Shown: piece by piece, positions 1 through 8,488 of the stretch
Layout of the letters: every line of letters starts with the position of its first letter
Numbering within the stretch: position 1 is the first letter of the stretch
NCBI GenBank assembly: GCA_022843265.1
Contig: JALHNZ010000008.1
Location: forward strand, 38,095-102,094
DNA: 64,000 nt
Source of the DNA: Gemmatimonadaceae bacterium
Lineage (GTDB): Bacteria > Gemmatimonadota > Gemmatimonadetes > Gemmatimonadales > Gemmatimonadaceae
Direction of reading: 5' to 3'
Made by a program: the position numbers and the translations under genes
The notes under the pieces: generated by a model
The model's input: the letters and a program-made list of their open reading frames with translations, nothing else
What the model was told of the DNA's origin: nothing
Database searches by the model: none

Positions 1-1
1 T

Positions 2-901
2 GCCACGAAGCAGAACATCTCTCTTCACCTGAAAAACATCTTTGAGGAGGAGGAACTGCACCCGTCGGCAACTGTCAAGGAATCCTTGACAATTCAAACC
101 GAAGGCAGCCGCGAGGTACAGCGCCCGGTCACGCTCTACAACCTCGACGCCATTCTCGCCGTGGGCTACCGCGTGCGCTCGCCGCGCGGGGTGCAGTTCC
201 GTCGCTGGGCCTCAGTCATCCTCAAGGAGTTCCTGACCAAAGGCTTCGTGATGGACGACGAACGCTTGAAGAATCCGGATGGCCGTCCGGATTTCTTCGA
301 CGAGATGCTGGAGCGCATCCGGGCTATACGCGCCTCGGAAAAGCGCTTCTATCAGAAAGTGCGCGATCTCTTCGCGCTGTCCAGCGACTACGACAAGACC
401 GATTCCGCCACACAGCAATTCTTCGCGACGGTGCAGAACCTGTTGATCTTCGCAGTGACGCGCAAAACGGCGGCTGAACTCATTACCGCTCGTGCTAATC
501 CCGACGATCCGCATTTCGGTCTGCTGGCGTGGAAAGGGGACAAGGTGCGCAACACCGATATCATCGTCGCGAAGAATTACCTGACCGAAGACGAGATCGA
601 TACCCTGAACCGGCTGGTGGTCATCTTTCTCGAAACCGCCGAGTTGCGCGCCAAGAGCAAACAGGAAACGCGCGTGGCGTTCTGGAAGCAGAACGTGGAT
701 CAGATCATCAGCTCGAACGGATTTCCGTTGCTGTCGAACGCGGACTCTGTGAGTCACGAACAAATGGAAGCGCGCACGGGCGAGTTATATCTCGCGTTTG
801 ATCAACAGCGCAAAACACTGGAGGCGCAGAGAGCAGACGAGCGAGACGCAGTGGACCTCGAAGCGCTCGAGTCCACCCTAAAGCGACGTACGAAGCAATG
901 A
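2..901 (+). CDS. RhuM family protein (5' truncated by window edge)
   Basis: Frame is open to the window start (ATKQNISLHLKNIFEEEELHPSATVKESLTIQTEG...VTLYNLDAILAVGYRVRSPRGVQFRRWA), a typical RhuM N-terminal region. Confidence 0.85.
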   Translation, partial: ATKQNISLHLKNIFEEEELHPSATVKESLTIQTEGSREVQRPVTLYNLDAILAVGYRVRSPRGVQFRRWASVILKEFLTKGFVMDDERLKNPDGRPDFFDEMLERIRAIRASEKRFYQKVRDLFALSSDYDKTDSATQQFFATVQNLLIFAVTRKTAAELITARANPDDPHFGLLAWKGDKVRNTDIIVAKNYLTEDEIDTLNRLVVIFLETAELRAKSKQETRVAFWKQNVDQIISSNGFPLLSNADSVSHEQMEARTGELYLAFDQQRKTLEAQRADERDAVDLEALESTLKRRTKQ

Positions 902-1263
902 CCGAGCCGTTCTTCGGCAGTTGGCGAATCGTGGAGCTGGAACTCTGGGGCGCTGAGTACCTCGATCTTGTGGTCCAGGCGCATATCACGTTTGAATCCG
1001 ATCGGCACGGATCTTTTCAGTTTGGTGCCGTGCGCGGATGGATCGACTATCGCACAACCGATGATGGCGACTCGCCGAGAGTAGATTTTTCGTGGGAGGG
1101 ATTCAACGACGCCGACCGGAGTTGTGGTAGAGGTTGGGCGGTCATCACAAACGCGCAGTTGATCGGACGTCTGTTTCTCCACAACAGTGATGATTCCGCA
1201 TTTGTCGCAGAGCGAACGTCTGACGCCGACCGTCGTCGGTCGCGGTCACGACGCAAGGCGTAA
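898..1263 (+). CDS. small conserved hypothetical protein (FFGSWRIVELELW... family)
   Basis: ORF overlaps the RhuM stop by 4 nt (ATGA); a related fragment lies at 10847-10960. Confidence 0.6.
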   Translation: MTEPFFGSWRIVELELWGAEYLDLVVQAHITFESDRHGSFQFGAVRGWIDYRTTDDGDSPRVDFSWEGFNDADRSCGRGWAVITNAQLIGRLFLHNSDDSAFVAERTSDADRRRSRSRRKA

Positions 1264-1344
1264 AGGCGAGTTCCTGACGCTATTCGAAGACGGCGATGCG
1301 TTCGACGTTGAGTTCTGCGATTATCACTAGTCGGAGTATCTCTC

Positions 1345-1659
1345 ATGAGCATTCCCAACACGCGACCGCTCGAGCGGCGCCCGATCCATCCCGGCGAGAT
1401 CCTGCGCGAGGAGTTCTTGCCGGACTATGGCCTGTCGGTCACGGCGCTGGCCGAGGCGGCGGGCGTCTCACGGCAGTCGATCAACGAATTGCTGCGGGAG
1501 CGGCGCGCCGTCAGCCCGGAGATGGCACTGCGGCTCGGCAAGTTGTTCAGCATGTCCCCCGAGTTCTGGCTCAACCTCCAGCGGAACGTGGATCTGTGGG
1601 ACGCGGCGAAGGGGCTGAAGCGGGAGATTGCCCACATTCATCCGCTGCAGGTCGCATAA
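1345..1659 (+). CDS. higA: HigA-family XRE antitoxin / addiction module HTH protein
   Basis: RRPIHPGEILREEFLPDYGLSVTALAEAAGVSRQSINELLRERRAVSPEMALRLGKLF is typical HigA. Confidence 0.9.
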   Translation: MSIPNTRPLERRPIHPGEILREEFLPDYGLSVTALAEAAGVSRQSINELLRERRAVSPEMALRLGKLFSMSPEFWLNLQRNVDLWDAAKGLKREIAHIHPLQVA

Positions 1660-1704
1660 CTGGGCAGAATCCCGCTAAGCGGTCGCAAACGTCCAGTACG
1701 GCCC

Positions 1705-2286
1705 TCAGCTCACCGCCACAAAGTCCGTCCCACAAAACCCTGCGGGAAACTCCTGCTGTTCGAGCTCCGCAAACCCGGTACCAATCGCCGCCGGGTTGAG
1801 CGCCAGCGCCGAGACCAGCGCCGCGTGCCGTTCGGTTTCGAACGTGTAGACGCCACCCTCACCCGCGTCGGCGCGCAAGATCGCCTCCAGCTTCATCGCG
1901 TCGGCCGGTTTGGTGAACGCGCGCGCAAGGGCCCGGGCATCGCCGCCCTGTTCCACCATGGCAGCGTCGTCCTCATCCAGATCGAAGTGCGTGGGATCGG
2001 AGATGTACTCGTCCACGAGCTCGCCGCTCTCGTAGAACGCATACATGAGCACGCTGTCATCGTGGTTGATCACGGCCAGCGCCTCACAGTCCATCGACCC
2101 GGAGTACAGCTCGGCCTGCGCGTGCACGAACTCGGGATCGTCGGACTCCTCACCGCCGTCGAACACGACGATCGAGCCGTTGCGAGCAGACGAGATCCGA
2201 GCGGTCCGGCCGGATGATTGCGCGATCTGCACGACCGAAGCCTGATCGGCGGTGCGCAGGGTGAGGTTGGCGTAGAAGCGGCCCAT
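1705..2286 (-). CDS. hypothetical protein
   Basis: ORF; likely start MGRFYANLTLRTADQ at 2286. Confidence 0.6.
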   Translation of the reverse strand: MGRFYANLTLRTADQASVVQIAQSSGRTARISSARNGSIVVFDGGEESDDPEFVHAQAELYSGSMDCEALAVINHDDSVLMYAFYESGELVDEYISDPTHFDLDEDDAAMVEQGGDARALARAFTKPADAMKLEAILRADAGEGGVYTFETERHAALVSALALNPAAIGTGFAELEQQEFPAGFCGTDFVAVS

Positions 2287-2407
2287 GGGTCGGCGTTGGG
2301 GTGTGTGATTGCCTCGTCCTGCTCTTCTTCCTATGCTGCAATCATACCACATTCCACCGCTCCCGCCGCAGCGCGTTCGCGACTCCCTCCCGAAGAGCCC
2401 CTCAATC

Positions 2408-4048
2408 ATGTCGACCCCACACGTGCCCATCCATCGCTCTGGACGCCTCCTGGCGCTCGCCAGCGCAGTCCTGCTGACCGCCTCGACAGTGGCATCGCCA
2501 GTCGCCGCACAGGAGCCGCAGACGCACGCCGAGCGCTCGGGCTTTACCGAGTACACGCCGTACGAGTCGATGATGAAGCACCTGCAGCAGCTACAGGGAA
2601 TGAGCCCTGAAGTGCGCATGGGGATCTACGGCAAGAGCTATCAGGGTCGGGAGCTCCCGTACATGGTGTTCTCGCGTCCGGCCGTGAGTGAGCCGTGGGA
2701 GGCCTGGTCGCTGGGACGCCCGGTGGTGGTGCTCAACGCCAACGTACACGGCGGTGAGCGCACGCTTCGCGAGTCGCTCCTGATTCTGATGCGGGAGATG
2801 GCCACGCCGGGCACGGAGGCCAGCGCCTATCTGGACAAGGTGGTCATTGTGGTGGCCCCGCAGATCAATCCCGACGGCTTTTCGGCGTCCCCGAACGGGA
2901 CGCGTGGCAATGCCTGGGGCATTGACATGAACCGGGACTGGGTCAAGCGCGAGCAGCCTTCGCTGGCAGCCTACGCCCAGAACGTGATCGGTCGTTGGAT
3001 GCCCCACATGTTTGTGGACGGGCACAACGGGGGCCAGTTTCCGTACCAGCTCACCTACCAGTGTCCGTCGCACGCGGAGCCCGACCAGCGCATCACGGAG
3101 CTGTGCGACAAGGAGATCTTTCCGGCCATTGACCGCCGCCTGGAGGCGGTGGGCATGGACACCTGGTACTACGCGAGCGGTACGCGCACGCGGTGGAACG
3201 GTGGTGGCTCCGACGCCCGTATTGGCCGCAACTTTGGCGGCTTCGCCAACATAGTGGGCATCCTTTTTGAGTCGCCCCCGGGTCAGCCCATGAATGAGGG
3301 CGTGAAGGCGGGCGTTTTGGGCTACAAGGCAGTGGTGGAGTACGCCCGTGACAACTCGGCCAAGCTCATGGACATTGTAAACCGGGCGCGGCGGGAGACG
3401 GTGGAGATGGGTCAGCGGGCGGAGGGCCAGGTGGTCGTGGAGATGGAGTATCAGCCGCAGCCCTACCCGGTAACGTACGAGATCGGCGTGCGGGAGGGCG
3501 GCGTGCTCAAGCGGGTGAAGGTCACCCACGATTCCATGATGACGCGCCCTGTGGCCACGAAGACCAGACCACGCCCCTACGCGTACATCCTTCCCCGCGA
3601 CGCGGTGAATGCGGTGGCCATGCTGCAACGCGCTGGTGTCACGGTGGAGCGTCTGCTGGAGCCGATGCAGACCGATGTGGAGGCGTACGTGATCGAGAGC
3701 GTGAGCTTTGAGCAGGCGTACAACCACGCTGCGGCCGTGCGGCTCAAGTTGGCCGATACGACGCTGAAGCGCACCGAGACCTTCCCGGCGGGGAGTTATG
3801 TGATCCGCACTGGACAGATGATGGGCCGGCTGGCCGCCCATATGCTGGAGCCGGAAACGAATGACAACGTGTTCTACTGGAACACGATGGACGCGTGGAT
3901 TCCGCTGTCGAGGCTGATGCCGTCGCGGCCGAGCCGGCCGGACCCGGAGGAGGGATTCCCGGGAGCTCAGGCGGCCAGGCCGCCCCTGGCGCCGGTCTAC
4001 AAGGTGATGCGCCCGCGCGCGATTCCGTCCCGGATTGTGGAGCCCTGA
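2408..4048 (+). CDS. secreted M14 family zinc carboxypeptidase
   Basis: Signal peptide MSTPHVPIHRSGRLLALASAVLLTASTVASPVAAQ; NANVHGGERTLRESLL, INPDGFSASPNGTRGNAWGIDMNRDWV motifs. Confidence 0.85.
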   Translation: MSTPHVPIHRSGRLLALASAVLLTASTVASPVAAQEPQTHAERSGFTEYTPYESMMKHLQQLQGMSPEVRMGIYGKSYQGRELPYMVFSRPAVSEPWEAWSLGRPVVVLNANVHGGERTLRESLLILMREMATPGTEASAYLDKVVIVVAPQINPDGFSASPNGTRGNAWGIDMNRDWVKREQPSLAAYAQNVIGRWMPHMFVDGHNGGQFPYQLTYQCPSHAEPDQRITELCDKEIFPAIDRRLEAVGMDTWYYASGTRTRWNGGGSDARIGRNFGGFANIVGILFESPPGQPMNEGVKAGVLGYKAVVEYARDNSAKLMDIVNRARRETVEMGQRAEGQVVVEMEYQPQPYPVTYEIGVREGGVLKRVKVTHDSMMTRPVATKTRPRPYAYILPRDAVNAVAMLQRAGVTVERLLEPMQTDVEAYVIESVSFEQAYNHAAAVRLKLADTTLKRTETFPAGSYVIRTGQMMGRLAAHMLEPETNDNVFYWNTMDAWIPLSRLMPSRPSRPDPEEGFPGAQAARPPLAPVYKVMRPRAIPSRIVEP

Positions 4049-4095
4049 GGTCGGCGCTGTGCAGCTTCCGAGGAATCCTCGGTAGGTAGCGTCGC

Positions 4096-4152
4096 AATAT
4101 GGAATCGATAACTCCATAATGCATGGTAATATGGAGTTAGCATCTCCATATT
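4096..4152. promoter_or_regulatory. tandem inverted repeats, candidate operator of the DUF4143 ATPase locus
   Basis: AATATGGAG-N7-CTCCATATT (4128-4136 / 4144-4152, perfect) preceded 32 bp upstream by AATATGGA...TCCATAAT (4096-4103 / 4113-4120). Confidence 0.6.
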
Positions 4153-4158
4153 GTCACA

Positions 4159-5306
4159 ATGAGCCACATCAGCCGATTCCTTCCGGTGCCAGCCGGCCAT
4201 TTCTTTTTGTTCGGCCCGCGTGGCACCGGAAAAACCACCTGGCTCAGGCATCGGCTGCCGGACGCTCTCGTGATTGACTTGCTGGACCCGCAGACCGTTC
4301 GCGGGCTGACCGCGCGACCGGAACGGCTGGGCGAACTTGTCCGTGGCAATCCCGATCGGGTGGACATTGTAGTTGATGAGGTGCAGCGCGTGCCTGAACT
4401 GCTGCATGTTGTGCACCGCTTGTTGAATCACCGCGGCCGATTCGTTTTGCGCTCACCGGCTCAAGCGCGCGCAGCTTGAGAAAAGCGGGCGTGAATTTGT
4501 TGGGCGGCCGAGCCGCCGTGCGAGAACTTCATCCGTTCATGGCCGCTGAACTTCAGGATTTCGATCTGGAGCGCAGCCTGAGCGTTGGCATGGTACCGCT
4601 CGTCGCCTCGTCACAGAACCCGCGCGATACGCTCGCCGCCTACGCGTCGCTCTACATCGAACAGGAGGTCAAGAGCGAAGGGCTGGTGCGTCAACTCGGC
4701 AGCTTTGCGCGCTTTCTTGAAGCGATCAGCTTTTCGCACGGCAGCGTGCTGACACTGACGAACGTGGCACGCGATGCGGCGGCAAACCGCAAGACAGTGG
4801 AGGGATTCGTTGAAGTGCTGGAAGACTTGCTGGTGTCTTTCAAAGTGCCGGTGTTTACAAAACGAGCGCGCCGAGTCACCACGTCACATCCCAAGTTCTA
4901 CTTCTTTGACGCCGGCGTCTTTCGCTCGCTGCGTCCACGCGGTCCACTCGATCAGCCGTCAGAGATTGACGGTGCCGCGTTGGAGGGCCTGGTCGCGCAG
5001 CATTTGCGCGCGTGGATTGCGTACGGCAATGAGGATCACCAGCTGTTCTACTGGCGAACGCGAACCGGTCTGGAAGTGGATTTTGTTGTGTACGGCGCCA
5101 CGCACTTTGCTGCGATTGAAGTGAAGAACAGCGACCAGGTGCGCCCGGCGGATCTGCGCGGACTTAAGGCATTTGCCGAGGAATACCCCGAGTGCACACC
5201 GTGGCTACTATATCGCGGCGCGCACCGTCTTGAGATTGATGGTGTGAGGTGTTGGCCGGTGGCACAGTTTCTGGCCGAGTTGGTCCCTGGCGGGTGGCCG
5301 GGCTAA
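4159..5306 (+). pseudogene. AAA ATPase with DUF4143 C-terminus, split by a frameshift
   Basis: N-part 4159-4479 has Walker A GPRGTGKTTW and VDIVVDEVQ; C-part continues in another frame from about 4449 (ALTGSSARSLRKAGVNLLGGRA...) through 5306. Confidence 0.75.
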
Positions 5307-6040
5307 TCAGAGGACTCGTGCGCACGAAGGTGATCTGACGGGTTTCCCATCTCCAGGCGCTCGAACAGTGCATGCTCGAAAATCGCGGCCTGAACGCTAT
5401 TCGTGTCACCCAGCGCGTCGCTGAGCCGTCCGGCAATGCGGGCGACGAGCTGATTCATGGTGTGCACCTCGGACACGAGTGTGGATACATCCCGCGATTC
5501 CCAGTAGTGCGTTTCGTCGCGCACTATTACGTCGACGCCGAGGGAGATGGCGTGGTCGAGCAAACGTACGAGTGCGGTGTGGCACGCAATGAGGTGCGCG
5601 TCGCTGACCGTGGAAGCGTACTGGGTTTTGCAGCTGCAGTGCCAGTACCAGTCCACCGGCGCTCCGCCCGCCGATCGACGGCGCAGTAAGCCAAACGTGG
5701 CCGTCTCACACCCTTTTCCAGGCTGCACGAGGAATCCCAGCGCTGAGGAGCAATCCCCGTCGAGTGGCGCATTGTCCGCATCGTCCGCATCGAACGGAGT
5801 GGCGACGATCTGAGCCCACTGGCGCAGCGCGGCGCGTAGCCCAGCGTGCTCACGTTCGCCGCCGCGATCGCCGTCGAGGTCAGTCAACATCGGTGAGACA
5901 TCAGCGAACGGCAGCGATCGCGCAAACGCTTGAAGCGCTGTGAGCGATGCGATCACCGACGCGCGTGTCGTTGACGCGGGGAGGCGAAGTTCGAAGTTGA
6001 GATGAAGTCCGATAAGTCCCACCTGTGAGTGATGTCTCAC
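5303..6040 (-). CDS. hypothetical protein
   Basis: Long ORF with GTG start; no family recognised. Confidence 0.55.
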   Translation of the reverse strand: MRHHSQVGLIGLHLNFELRLPASTTRASVIASLTALQAFARSLPFADVSPMLTDLDGDRGGEREHAGLRAALRQWAQIVATPFDADDADNAPLDGDCSSALGFLVQPGKGCETATFGLLRRRSAGGAPVDWYWHCSCKTQYASTVSDAHLIACHTALVRLLDHAISLGVDVIVRDETHYWESRDVSTLVSEVHTMNQLVARIAGRLSDALGDTNSVQAAIFEHALFERLEMGNPSDHLRAHESSD

Positions 6041-6091
6041 AGTATCCGGTCATGGCATAACGTGCGGTACCAAAACCTCGCCGAACGAATC

Positions 6092-7003
6092 TTACCGCTT
6101 CACCAGCGTTCCTCGATACGCATTGATCGCGTCCACTGTGAGCTTCGTACGCAGCTCCGCCACTTTGCGACCGATGTCCTGCAGCCACTCGAGCGACTCG
6201 AACTTCACACCGTTGATCTCCGCTTCGCCGGCCTTGACGCGTTGCGGATAGCGGAGCGACACAGGGTCCACGAGCGACATGGTCGCGTCGATCGCGAGTT
6301 CTTCATGCAGGCCACTGCTTCCGGTGCTTGCGCCAATGCGAATCTGTTCGGGGATCTTGAGTTCATTCTGAATGAACGGCTGCACGTGTGTGACGTGGTT
6401 GTAATACTCGGCAACGTGTTTGAACACGACGCCTGCGGTGTCGCCTGCGTACAGTGCGGTGAGCGAATCCGCAGCGAAGCGCATGCCGGCCGTGTTTCCG
6501 CCGCTGTCGCCGAGGTAGTAGATCTCCTTGAAGCCCATGCTGCGCAGGAAGTTGCCAATGTCGAAAAGCAGCGCGCGATACGTGGCCTGCGAAATCATGG
6601 GGCCCGCACGACCGGGCGTGATGTTGGAGCCCACGTTGCCAGGCTCGAGTGTCACGAGCGGCGCGACGAGTGTGTTGCCCAATCGACGCGCAATCATCTC
6701 GCCGTGCAGTCGGTTGTTGATGTTGTGCTTGTCGAGCACGAGGTTCGCGCTGTTGTCCTCCACGCCACCCGTGAGCACAAGCACCGTTGTGTAGCCGTCC
6801 CGGATCATGTCGCGCAGCTCGGGCTGCGTGAGCTGCTCAATCCACACGGTGTTGACGCCCTCAATGGTGCGCGGGGCATTCGCGGGGCGACGCGGTGGTT
6901 GCTGTGCGGCGGCGCCGGTTGGCGGCTGCTGCGCGGCGGCGCTTGCGGGAGCGGTGGCGAGTGCGGCGACGAGAGCCGTGAGCAGGTATTGAGTACGAAG
7001 CAT
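6092..7003 (-). CDS. secreted creatininase family protein
   Basis: Signal peptide; VWIEQLTQPELRDMIRDGYTTVLVLTGGVEDN and YYLGDSGGNTAGM are creatininase-like. Confidence 0.8.
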   Translation of the reverse strand: MLRTQYLLTALVAALATAPASAAAQQPPTGAAAQQPPRRPANAPRTIEGVNTVWIEQLTQPELRDMIRDGYTTVLVLTGGVEDNSANLVLDKHNINNRLHGEMIARRLGNTLVAPLVTLEPGNVGSNITPGRAGPMISQATYRALLFDIGNFLRSMGFKEIYYLGDSGGNTAGMRFAADSLTALYAGDTAGVVFKHVAEYYNHVTHVQPFIQNELKIPEQIRIGASTGSSGLHEELAIDATMSLVDPVSLRYPQRVKAGEAEINGVKFESLEWLQDIGRKVAELRTKLTVDAINAYRGTLVKR

Positions 7004-7312
7004 GGCTGAGTTCCCGTGGCGAGAGTGAAGTCGAATCTATCGAACTCGCGATTCAGCTGACGAGGCAACGCCAGTTGCTTGACCCGAGTCGCGGGCGGCT
7101 TCTCCGCTGAACAAGCGCTGGGAGTTCATGTGCGTCTCCACGCCGTGCAGCAAACCACTCAGCACCACTTTGGCGTGCGATTCGAGGCATCACGCCAACC
7201 ACCGGTCTGGCGCCTGTGCAGCCAGCCGGTTTGTGTTCAGAGACGCAACGCGCACCCTGTTGCCTTCAATCGAGCCGCAGTCCATCGACTACCCGCACGG
7301 CACCTTCAAACA

Positions 7313-7855
7313 ATGAGCATCGATCCCCGCTCGCTCTGGGACTACGTGGGTGACGAGCATCCGGCCTTCGCGCAGAAGGCCGGGCCCGGTCAGGAATCGG
7401 TGTGGGATTATCCTCGACCGCCGCGGCTCGAGCGCGACTCGCGCGAGATCGTGGTGAAGGTCGGTAACGTGGAGATCGTGCGCACCACGCGCGCCCTGCG
7501 CATGCTCGAAACCGCCAGTCCGCCCACCTTCTACCTTCCGTTTGCCGACGCGTTACCGGAGGTGCTCGTTCCGACGGCCGGCACCGGTCGCTCGCACTGC
7601 GAGTGGAAGGGCGCGGCCAAGTACTGGTCGCTGGTGGTGGGTGATACGCGCCTGGACGCCGTGGCCTGGTCGTACCCCGAGCCGAACGCGCCGTATGCGG
7701 CGTTGCGCGGTCATTTCTCGTTGTATCCGGGGCGCGTGGCCTGCTTCGTGGACGGGGAGCGCGTGCAGCCGCAGGAAGGTGGGTTCTACGGTGGCTGGGT
7801 GACGCGCGAGATCGTGGGGCCGTGGAAGGGCGGGCCGGGTACGGGCGGCTGGTAG
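7313..7855 (+). CDS. DUF427 domain protein
   Basis: SVWDYPRPPRLERDSREIVVKVGNVEIVRTTRALRMLETASPPTFYLP...TGRSHCEWKGAAKYWSL. Confidence 0.9.
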   Translation: MSIDPRSLWDYVGDEHPAFAQKAGPGQESVWDYPRPPRLERDSREIVVKVGNVEIVRTTRALRMLETASPPTFYLPFADALPEVLVPTAGTGRSHCEWKGAAKYWSLVVGDTRLDAVAWSYPEPNAPYAALRGHFSLYPGRVACFVDGERVQPQEGGFYGGWVTREIVGPWKGGPGTGGW

Positions 7856-7931
7856 GGCAATCCGCCCGTTTTCTTCCGTTTGCCAGCGTGGCAATCGAAG
7901 AGCAGACCAGCATTCAAAATGGAGGCGCTGC

Positions 7932-8327
7932 GTGAATCAAAACCAAATCAGACAGGGCTTCATCCTCGCCGCTCTCTCGAACATCTGCGGCGTGCTTCTC
8001 TTTTCGCGAGGATTCACCAACGCCGCGATCAACACGGCTGACCCGGTCGTGATGTCGAACTTTGGTCTGCTCATGATCACGGTGTGGGGACTGGCATACT
8101 GGGGCGCCGCGAAGATTGACGCGAACATCAAGTGGCTGGCCGCAGCGTTTGCACTCGAGAAGCTGGTCTACGTGGTCGTCTGGATCCGTTGGCTTTCGAA
8201 CAACAGTCTCGCGCAGCTGTACAGTGAGGACCTGTTTGCTGGCGTCTTTTACAGTGTTTATGGCGCAAACGATTTGATGTTTATGCTGTTCTTCGCATAC
8301 GTCGCCGTCCGGGCAGCTCCGCGGTAG
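7932..8327 (+). CDS. small membrane protein, unknown function
   Basis: Hydrophobic four-helix-like ORF. Confidence 0.6.
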   Translation: MNQNQIRQGFILAALSNICGVLLFSRGFTNAAINTADPVVMSNFGLLMITVWGLAYWGAAKIDANIKWLAAAFALEKLVYVVVWIRWLSNNSLAQLYSEDLFAGVFYSVYGANDLMFMLFFAYVAVRAAPR

Positions 8328-8488
8328 CGTGTTGCCCGCAATGAAGGACAGCAGCTCGCGCAAGCTTGACGTGGGAATAGGATGAGATCTGGTTGCCGGA
8401 GGTCGCGTGCAGCGCTGCCGAAACCTTCGGCCGAGAGGCGCGTAGGTGTGTGACGCGAACGCACTGCGCTCCACTTGCTCCGCTTCCG

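Noticed and set aside
2591-4117. 508-aa minus-strand ORF
   Set aside because: Antisense to a clear M14 carboxypeptidase; His/Arg-rich composition typical of shadow ORFs in high-GC DNA.
6025-6040. GTGAGTGATGTCTCAC inverted repeat at the start of the 5303-6040 gene
   Set aside because: Only 5-bp arms; could be chance.
6029-7009. 326-aa plus-strand ORF
   Set aside because: Antisense to the creatininase-family gene; no family pattern.
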